NCBI GenBank assembly: GCA_000435075.1
Contig: FR890641.1
Coordinates: 8,815-14,068 of the forward strand
Length of the DNA stretch: 5,254 nucleotides
Source: Bacteroides sp. CAG:770
GTDB lineage: Bacteria > Bacteroidota > Bacteroidia > Bacteroidales > UBA932
Direction: 5' to 3'
Below are positions 1-4,144 of this stretch, one piece after another (positions within the stretch are counted from its first letter, which is position 1; every line of letters starts with the position of its first letter). A program made the position numbers and the translations under genes. The notes beneath the pieces were generated by a model. The model worked only from the letters and a program-made list of their open reading frames with translations. It was not told where the DNA came from and did no database searches.

Positions 1-87
1 CCTGAAGACCTCACCCAGCCGGGCTATACCGACGTGTGGAAAGAGGCTGTCGTCCATTTCCACGGCGACGTTATCGAGGAAAAATAA
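1..87 (+). CDS. 3' end of an unrecognised protein-coding gene (partial)
   Basis: Frame 1 on the plus strand is open from the first base and ends in TAA at 85-87, giving the last 28 residues of a protein whose start lies left of the window. The tail begins PEDLTQPGYTDVW and ends HFHGDVIEEK; it is mixed polar/hydrophobic with two Trp/Tyr-type positions and an acidic-basic end, as expected for the C-terminus of a soluble protein. I do not recognise the family and 28 residues are too few to assign one. Support for it being real is indirect: it is the only frame open from base 1 that ends cleanly before a terminator, it converges on clpB, and the terminator at 131-173 would serve both genes. No start codon is visible. 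Confidence 0.6.
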   Translation, partial: PEDLTQPGYTDVWKEAVVHFHGDVIEEK

Positions 88-92
88 GGACA

Positions 93-127
93 CTGTCAAT
101 GCCGACAGACATTCCGCCAAGGCGGAA
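93..127. repeat. two small inverted repeats in the convergent intergenic region
   Basis: CTGTC (93-97) and GACAG (104-108) form a 5-bp dyad with a 6-nt loop. TTCCGCC (112-118) and GGCGGAA (121-127) form a 7-bp dyad separated by only AA, so an RNA hairpin would have about 6 pairs with a 4-nt loop. Neither is followed by a T-run of its own, so they are not terminators alone; they lie in the 3' untranslated region of the plus-strand gene just before the strong terminator. They may be 3'-end structures protecting the transcript, or chance. Confidence 0.4.
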
Positions 128-130
128 CAT

Positions 131-173
131 AAAAAAAGCGTTTCCAAAATCTTCCGGTTTTGGAAACGCTTTT
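131..173. terminator. bidirectional intrinsic terminator between clpB and the upstream convergent gene
   Basis: GCGTTTCCAAAA (138-149) and TTTTGGAAACGC (158-169) are perfect 12-nt inverted arms around an 8-nt loop; the flanking AAAA (134-137) and TTTT (170-173) extend the pairing to 16 bp. On the minus strand the stem is followed by seven T (complement of A131-137), 32 nt after the clpB stop, which is a textbook clpB terminator. On the plus strand it is followed by TTTTCG, a weaker tract that would end the gene stopping at 87. Confidence 0.92.
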
Positions 174-205
174 CGATTATGTCACAGCGGATTACCCGCC
201 ATCAG

Positions 206-2443
206 TTACAATACTCTTTCGGCTTTGGCCTCATCAGGTCTGTTTCTCAGCACAATCTCGCCATCGGCGACATCAGCCTCCACGACAGAATCCTTGTGCA
301 CGGTACCGTCAAGAATAGCCTTTGCAAGCTTGTTGACCAGTTCACGCTGCATCACCCTCTTGATAGGACGGGCACCGAATGCAGGATCATAGCCCTTGTC
401 TGTCATATAGTCCTCGAATGCATCGGTGAATGATATCTCGACACCATCCTCTGAAAGTTTGTGCTTGAGAGCAGCCATCTGGATATGCAGGATATCCCTG
501 ATGTCATTTCTGGTAAGGGGCTCGAACATTATGATCTCATCGATTCTGTTCAAGAATTCCGGACGTATCGTCTGTTTGAGCACGTCAAGAATCTTACCAT
601 TGCACTCTTCGAGCATTTCACTCCTCTTGGTTATTGCAGAAGCCTCTGCTGAAGGATCCATTCCTTTGGCACCGACTTCAGGGAGCCTGTCCATGTAGTT
701 CTGTATGATATCAGAACCGACATTTGAGGTCATTATGATGATGGTGTTCTTGAAATCAACCGTACGGCCTTTATTGTCAGTAAGCCTACCGTCATCGAGC
801 ACCTGAAGAAGGATATTGAACACATCAGGATGTGCCTTCTCTATCTCATCCAGAAGCACTACGGAGTAAGGTTTACGCCTTACGGCCTCGGTAAGCTGAC
901 CACCTTCATCATATCCTACATATCCCGGAGGGGCACCGATAAGACGGCTCACTGTATGACGCTCCTGATATTCACTCATATCAATACGGGTAATCATATT
1001 CTCGTCATTGAAAAGGAATTCCGCAAGAGCTTTCGCAAGTTCGGTCTTACCTACACCGGTGGTACCCATGAACAGGAATGAACCGATAGGTCTCTTCTCG
1101 TTGGAAAGACCCGCACGGCTTCTTCTGACCGCATCAGCGACAGCATGGATAGCCTGGTCCTGACCTACTACTCTCTTATGAAGTTCATCCTCCATACGGA
1201 GCAGCTTTTCCTTCTCGCTCTCGAGCATCCTGTTGACCGGTATACCTGTCCAACGGGATACTACATCGGCGATATCTTCAGGAGTAACAGCCTCAGTGAT
1301 AATAGGATCCTTAATGGCAGCCTGCCTTGTCTCGAGATCAGTAATCTTCTTCTGCGCCTCTGCCATACGGCCATAGCGCAGTTCTGCGACCTTGCCATAG
1401 TCACCGCTCCTTTCAGCGGCCTGAGCCTGTATCTTGTACTCCTCAAGCTGCTGGCGGGCAGTCTGGATACCTGAAAGGATACCTTTCTCCTCTTCCCATT
1501 TCTTCATGAGGACTGCCTTCTTCTCACCAAGTTCCTTCAGCTGGGACTCGATGTTCTCAAGTTTGAGGGACACGCCTTCGCGTTTGATGGCTTCCTTCTC
1601 GATTTCAAGCTGCCTGATCTGACTGTTGAGTTCATCAATAGGCTCAGGCACCGAGTTCATCTCAAGACGAAGCTTTGAAGCGGCCTCATCGACCAGGTCA
1701 ATGGCCTTGTCCGGAAGGAACCTGCTTGTGATATACCTGTGGGACAGGTTCACCGCGGCAATAAGCGCATCATCTTCGATACGTACCCTATGGTGGTTCT
1801 CATATCTTTCCTTCAGGCCCCTGAGGATGGCGATGGATTCAGCCGGCGTAGGCTCATCGACCATAACCATCTGGAATCTTCTTTCCAATGCCTTATCAGC
1901 CTCGAAGTACTTCTGATACTCGTCCAATGTAGTGGAACCGATGGTCCTCAGTTCTCCTCTTGCCAATGCAGGTTTGAGAATATTGGAAGCATCCATAGCG
2001 CCCGATGCCCTGCCGGCACCGACGAGGGTATGGATTTCATCAATGAACAGGATTATCTGTCCCTGACTGTCGACCACATCCTTGACTACGCCCTTAAGAC
2101 GTTCCTCGAACTCACCCTGATATTTCGCACCTGCTATAAGTGCACCCATATCAAGCGAATAGACCAGCTTGTCCTTCAAGTTCTCAGGAACAGCGCCATC
2201 TACGATTTTCTGTGCAAGACCCTCTGCAATAGCGGTCTTACCTACACCTGGTTCACCGACCAGGATAGGGTTATTCTTGGTCCTTCTGCTAAGTATCTGA
2301 AGGACACGCCTTATCTCTTCATCCCTGCCGATCACCGGGTCCAGTTTCCCCGCAGCCGCCCTCTCATTCAGATTGGTGGCGAACTTGCTCAGGAATTCCA
2401 ATTTCCCGGAGGATCCGTTGTTCTGCATGTTGTAGTTATCCAT
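206..2443 (-). CDS. clpB: ClpB protein disaggregase lacking the N-terminal domain
   Basis: Hexameric AAA+ chaperone of the cytosol that, with DnaK/DnaJ/GrpE, threads aggregated proteins through its pore using ATP. Visible in order: short Asn/Gly-rich leader (1-13); NBD1 with Walker A GEPGVGKT (63-70), pore-loop Tyr108 in AKYQGEFEERL, Walker B ILFIDE (131-136) and tandem Arg188-Arg189; coiled-coil middle domain (about 265-382) keeping the ELRYGRM motif whose Tyr in E. coli contributes to DnaK cooperation; NBD2 with Walker A GTTGVGKT (460-467), pore loop GAPPGYVGYDEGG (503-515), Walker B VVLLDE (528-533), Arg finger region FLNRIDE (630-636) and sensor-2 GARPIKR (690-696). All catalytic motifs are intact. 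The family is usually about 860 residues; this one has 745 because the roughly 140-residue Clp-N repeat domain is absent. The start at 2443 is supported by a strong AAGGAG 9 nt upstream, and only 176 nt separate it from secG, so no room exists for the missing domain. A short Pro/Ala/Ser-containing segment (about 585-612) in NBD2 looks longer than in relatives I recall. Confidence 0.97.
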   Translation of the reverse strand: MDNYNMQNNGSSGKLEFLSKFATNLNERAAAGKLDPVIGRDEEIRRVLQILSRRTKNNPILVGEPGVGKTAIAEGLAQKIVDGAVPENLKDKLVYSLDMGALIAGAKYQGEFEERLKGVVKDVVDSQGQIILFIDEIHTLVGAGRASGAMDASNILKPALARGELRTIGSTTLDEYQKYFEADKALERRFQMVMVDEPTPAESIAILRGLKERYENHHRVRIEDDALIAAVNLSHRYITSRFLPDKAIDLVDEAASKLRLEMNSVPEPIDELNSQIRQLEIEKEAIKREGVSLKLENIESQLKELGEKKAVLMKKWEEEKGILSGIQTARQQLEEYKIQAQAAERSGDYGKVAELRYGRMAEAQKKITDLETRQAAIKDPIITEAVTPEDIADVVSRWTGIPVNRMLESEKEKLLRMEDELHKRVVGQDQAIHAVADAVRRSRAGLSNEKRPIGSFLFMGTTGVGKTELAKALAEFLFNDENMITRIDMSEYQERHTVSRLIGAPPGYVGYDEGGQLTEAVRRKPYSVVLLDEIEKAHPDVFNILLQVLDDGRLTDNKGRTVDFKNTIIIMTSNVGSDIIQNYMDRLPEVGAKGMDPSAEASAITKRSEMLEECNGKILDVLKQTIRPEFLNRIDEIIMFEPLTRNDIRDILHIQMAALKHKLSEDGVEISFTDAFEDYMTDKGYDPAFGARPIKRVMQRELVNKLAKAILDGTVHKDSVVEADVADGEIVLRNRPDEAKAERVL

Positions 2444-2452
2444 ATAATAAAT

Positions 2453-2460
2453 CTCCTTTT
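2453..2460 (-). promoter_or_regulatory. strong clpB ribosome binding site
   Basis: Minus-strand sequence AAAAGGAG (2460-2453) lies 9 nt before the ATG at 2443-2441. This decides the start and argues against an upstream alternative or a lost in-frame N-domain. None of the other three visible starts (secG, TPR gene, lptE) has a comparable, well-spaced site, in keeping with the weak Shine-Dalgarno use known for Bacteroidota, so the clpB site is locally unusual. Confidence 0.8.
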
Positions 2461-2474
2461 TGTTTCCGGAACCA

Positions 2475-2494
2475 CCCGAGGCACTGACCTCGGG
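2475..2494 (-). promoter_or_regulatory. GC-rich hairpin in the clpB leader
   Basis: CCCGAGG (2475-2481) and CCTCGGG (2488-2494) are perfect 7-nt inverted arms; in minus-strand RNA a U-G pair extends the stem to 8 bp with a CAGU tetraloop. It sits about 15 nt upstream of the ribosome binding site and has no following U-run, so it is not an intrinsic terminator. A TTCCGGAA palindrome (2464-2471) lies between it and the ribosome binding site. Likely part of the folded 5' leader. Confidence 0.55.
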
Positions 2495-2515
2495 AGCAGC
2501 AATACCTCTAACGGG

Positions 2516-2551
2516 CTATAGCCGTCTGCTCCGAAGAACAAACGGCTATAG
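2516..2551 (-). promoter_or_regulatory. 36-nt UUCG-capped hairpin in the clpB leader
   Basis: Read as minus-strand RNA, the 36 nt fold into an uninterrupted 16-bp stem, with outer arms CUAUAGCCGU and ACGGCUAUAG, closed by a C(UUCG)G tetraloop. Two of the pairs (11th and 14th) are G-U wobbles in this strand; in the plus-strand RNA those become A-C mismatches and the loop is CGAA, so the structure is much better on the clpB strand. There is no U-tract after it, which argues against a terminator. It begins about 6 nt downstream of the predicted -10, so it would sit at the very 5' end of the clpB mRNA, where such stems commonly block 5'-end-dependent decay. Confidence 0.75.
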
Positions 2552-2556
2552 TTCAA

Positions 2557-2585
2557 ATTATATTCCCGAACCGGATTACTGACAA
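2557..2585 (-). promoter_or_regulatory. predicted clpB promoter
   Basis: Minus strand: TTGTCA (2585-2580), a 17-nt spacer, then TATAAT (2562-2557). The -10 runs into TTTG, giving TATAATTTG, which also resembles the Bacteroidota -7 element TAnnTTTG but with spacing one base off. Predicted start of transcription is near 2550, giving a leader of about 107 nt. It lies between secG and clpB, so clpB can be expressed apart from the upstream operon. The match is visible; activity and the sigma factor used are inference. Confidence 0.6.
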
Positions 2586-2599
2586 TTTGTCATGTCCGG
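2571..2599 (-). repeat. nested inverted repeat (palindrome TGACAA-T-TTGTCA) covering the clpB -35
   Basis: TGACAA (2580-2585), T2586, TTGTCA (2587-2592) is a perfect 13-nt palindrome whose left half is the -35 of the clpB promoter. It is nested almost concentrically in CCGGA (2571-2575) / TCCGG (2595-2599). A further TTGTCA half-site stands at 2609-2614, 22 bp (about two helical turns) from the one at 2587. As DNA it looks like an operator for a dimeric regulator; as RNA it would be a modest hairpin after secG, without a U-run. I cannot name a regulator; it does not match CIRCE. Confidence 0.45.
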
Positions 2600-2619
2600 A
2601 GATTTATCTTGTCAGATTA

Positions 2620-2979
2620 TTACTCTGCCTCTGCAGCGTTGGTATCAGCCTGCTGTGCAGGTGCTGTCTGAGCTGGAGCTGAAGGGAAAGCAGGCTGTTC
2701 TGTAGCCGCACCCTCGATCTTATTGGTGATATCTACCTGAGCACCAGCAGTTCCCATAGTGAATGAAGAGATAACTGATACGATAACGATAAATGCAACA
2801 AGACCCCATGTAACTTTCTCAAGGATATTGGCAGTCTGTCTTACACCGAAAGTCTGGTTGCCCGCAACAAAGTTACTTGCCATGCTGTCGCCCTTTCCGT
2901 TCTGAAGAAGGACTGCGATAGTAAGCAGAATACTTGCGATAACAACAAGACTAACAAGAATAGTAAAAACTATGTTCAT
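2620..2979 (-). CDS. secG: SecG, preprotein translocase subunit
   Basis: Small inner-membrane subunit that stabilises SecYE and assists SecA-driven export. The 119-residue product has two membrane segments (about 3-24 and 57-73) joined by a cytoplasmic loop containing the family signature LLQNGKGD (24-31) and TFGVRQTANILEKVTW (43-58). The last 30 residues are an Ala/Pro/Gln-rich, acidic-ended tail likely to be disordered, as is common for SecG. The start ATG overlaps the TGA stop of the preceding gene by 4 nt (ATGA, 2979-2976), and no convincing Shine-Dalgarno precedes it, so translation is probably coupled. It is the last gene of the operon before the clpB promoter region; no strong intrinsic terminator follows it, so some read-through into clpB is plausible. 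Confidence 0.95.
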   Translation of the reverse strand: MNIVFTILVSLVVIASILLTIAVLLQNGKGDSMASNFVAGNQTFGVRQTANILEKVTWGLVAFIVIVSVISSFTMGTAGAQVDITNKIEGAATEQPAFPSAPAQTAPAQQADTNAAEAE

Positions 2980-3596
2980 AATGATTGATTATTTATCAAT
3001 TTATCCAATTCTTTAATAAGGGATGCAAAGTAAGCACTTTTTTCCGGGAATGCCAAAATTAGTTTAGCATAAATTTTTCTCGCCTGCTCGAAATATCCCT
3101 GCTCAGCATAAATCTGAGCCAATGTCTCTGTGCAGAAATCCAGTCCCGGACCGCCCTCAGGGGACTCCTGGCCGGCCTTCTTCTTTATCGGCTGAGGAAC
3201 AAATACATTGTCTTCCGCTCTTCTGACTTTCTCATAGTCAGTCTGTGTAAAGAAGTCACCTCCAACCACATGTACCTTCCTGCCTTCGTTTTCCGCCTTG
3301 GAGTTCTCCTCACGTTTTTTCTCGTCAATGTAGGTTCCGAGCAGACTTTCCAGATCCTTGTCGGCGTAATCATCGCTCTTCCCCTGCCTCATTATCTCGG
3401 CAATCATGCCCCTGTCCCCGACATACATCGCCTGGTCGGAAAACTGGGACACGCCCCAGGATTCGCCGCCCATTCCTGCCATGCGCTGACAGAGTTCCTT
3501 CCTCGCCGCACCATACCACGGATAAAGATTGACAACTCCTGCCAACTCATCCATTGTCAATAACTTGAGATTTATAGCTTTCTGCTCCATACTCAT
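2976..3596 (-). CDS. TPR-containing protein of the lptE-secG operon, function unknown
   Basis: A 206-residue soluble protein without signal peptide or membrane segment. The N-terminal part has the short aromatic motif NLYPWYGAAR (23-32); the middle (about 92-150) is Lys/Glu- and Pro-rich and probably flexible; the C-terminal part (about 153-186) is one clear tetratricopeptide repeat, LAQIYAEQGYFEQARKIYAK, followed by a capping helix (188-201). A gene of this kind sits between lptE and secG in Bacteroidales genomes as I recall, but I know of no assigned function. Its ATG shares one base with the lptE stop (TAATG at 3598-3594), and its stop overlaps the secG start, so all three are likely translated in a coupled way. 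A second ATG at codon 3 is an equally possible start. A partner-binding or scaffold role is suggested by the TPR only. Confidence 0.85.
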   Translation of the reverse strand: MSMEQKAINLKLLTMDELAGVVNLYPWYGAARKELCQRMAGMGGESWGVSQFSDQAMYVGDRGMIAEIMRQGKSDDYADKDLESLLGTYIDEKKREENSKAENEGRKVHVVGGDFFTQTDYEKVRRAEDNVFVPQPIKKKAGQESPEGGPGLDFCTETLAQIYAEQGYFEQARKIYAKLILAFPEKSAYFASLIKELDKLINNQSL

Positions 3597-4132
3597 TACC
3601 AGTTAGCTACAGTAGCATTGAAAATATCCTCGCAGAGTTTCTCGATAATCTCGTCGCAGAGCGTACTCTCCACAGCATCAAGAGACTGCGTGGAGTCATA
3701 GTCGGCATACGCGGAAAACGACTTGCTCTGGAAATCATCCTCCGGATACTTCCTGTTAGCAAAGTCAATGCGGACAGTGACTGTAAGTCTGTTCTGCGCG
3801 GCCACCTCATTGGCAGTCACGGCCATAGCCCTTACATCATATCCCGTTACAGAACCCGTAATCTCCAGATCTCCGTCCATATCCACCTGTTCCAGACGGG
3901 TCATCTTGCGAAACTTGTCCTTAAGCGACTCGGTCAGGCTGTTGCTCAACGTAGGATTCACCTTGAGAGCCTTGTACTCGAAATAGTTTATAGTGACCGT
4001 CTTGACATCCGGCTGAATGGAAGTTCCTGTAAATGAATATATTCCGCAGGAGTGAACCACCAAAGCGGCAAATATCAATGACAGGACTATGCCTGTCAAT
4101 GCCAAAATGCTTCTATGTCCTCTGATTATCAT
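3596..4132 (-). CDS. lptE: LptE-type LPS-assembly lipoprotein
   Basis: Outer-membrane lipoprotein that plugs the LptD barrel and takes part in placing LPS on the cell surface. The 178-residue product has a basic start (MIIRGHR), a hydrophobic segment (9-26) and a lipobox VHSC with the lipidated cysteine at 29; the mature protein begins CGIYSFTGTSIQPDVKT, which matches the Bacteroidota LptE family pattern. The rest is a compact alpha/beta domain with an amphipathic helix LSNSLTESLKDKFRKM near the middle, as in LptE folds. Length is normal. It starts 12 nt after the stop of the sigma-54 activator gene; AAAGG directly abuts the ATG, too close to be a good ribosome binding site, so coupling to the upstream gene is likely. 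Assignment rests on the N-terminal pattern and gene order; the family diverges strongly from the proteobacterial LptE. Confidence 0.87.
   Translation of the reverse strand: MIIRGHRSILALTGIVLSLIFAALVVHSCGIYSFTGTSIQPDVKTVTINYFEYKALKVNPTLSNSLTESLKDKFRKMTRLEQVDMDGDLEITGSVTGYDVRAMAVTANEVAAQNRLTVTVRIDFANRKYPEDDFQSKSFSAYADYDSTQSLDAVESTLCDEIIEKLCEDIFNATVANW
4079..4098 (-). repeat. inverted repeat within the lptE signal-peptide coding region
   Basis: TGACAGG (4079-4085) and CCTGTCA (4092-4098) are perfect 7-nt arms with a 6-nt loop, about 35-55 nt inside lptE. On the minus strand the right arm gives TTGACA (4099-4094), followed 17 nt later by GATATT and then TG (GATATTTG), close to a Bacteroidota -7 element. 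It could be an mRNA hairpin or a weak internal promoter for the TPR gene and secG. The coding sequence runs through it unbroken, so chance is possible. Confidence 0.3.
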
Positions 4133-4144
4133 CCTTTCAATGCT

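Larger units (their letters stand above)
2447..2607 (-). promoter_or_regulatory. long-range complementarity between the clpB ribosome binding site and an upstream element
   Basis: In minus-strand sense, AUAAAUCUCC (2607-2598) is the exact reverse complement of GGAGAUUUAU (2456-2447), which contains the clpB Shine-Dalgarno. The 10-bp helix would enclose about 141 nt containing three hairpins and would hide the ribosome binding site. Only RNA reading through from secG would carry the upstream arm; RNA started at the promoter near 2557 would not. Two bases of the upstream arm (2598-2599) also pair in the 2571-2599 hairpin, so the structures compete in part. The pairing is seen in the sequence; its function is inferred. 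Confidence 0.35.

Noticed and set aside
36..392. Plus-strand open frame spanning the intergenic region into clpB
   Set aside because: It runs through a strong terminator hairpin and into antisense of the clpB C-terminus, and a different frame (ending at 87) fits a real gene end better.
1739..2521. A 260-codon plus-strand open frame antisense to clpB
   Set aside because: It lies wholly opposite the conserved NBD1 coding region, has no recognisable domain and no supporting promoter or ribosome site; it is a shadow of clpB codon usage.
2516..2551. The UUCG hairpin as the intrinsic terminator of secG
   Set aside because: No U-tract follows on the minus strand (next bases CCCGTTAGAGG) and it lies downstream of the predicted clpB promoter.
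2444..2619. A frameshifted or decayed Clp-N domain upstream of clpB
   Set aside because: Only 176 nt are available against roughly 420 needed, and they are filled by promoter and hairpin elements; I saw no Clp-N-like residues in the minus-strand frames.
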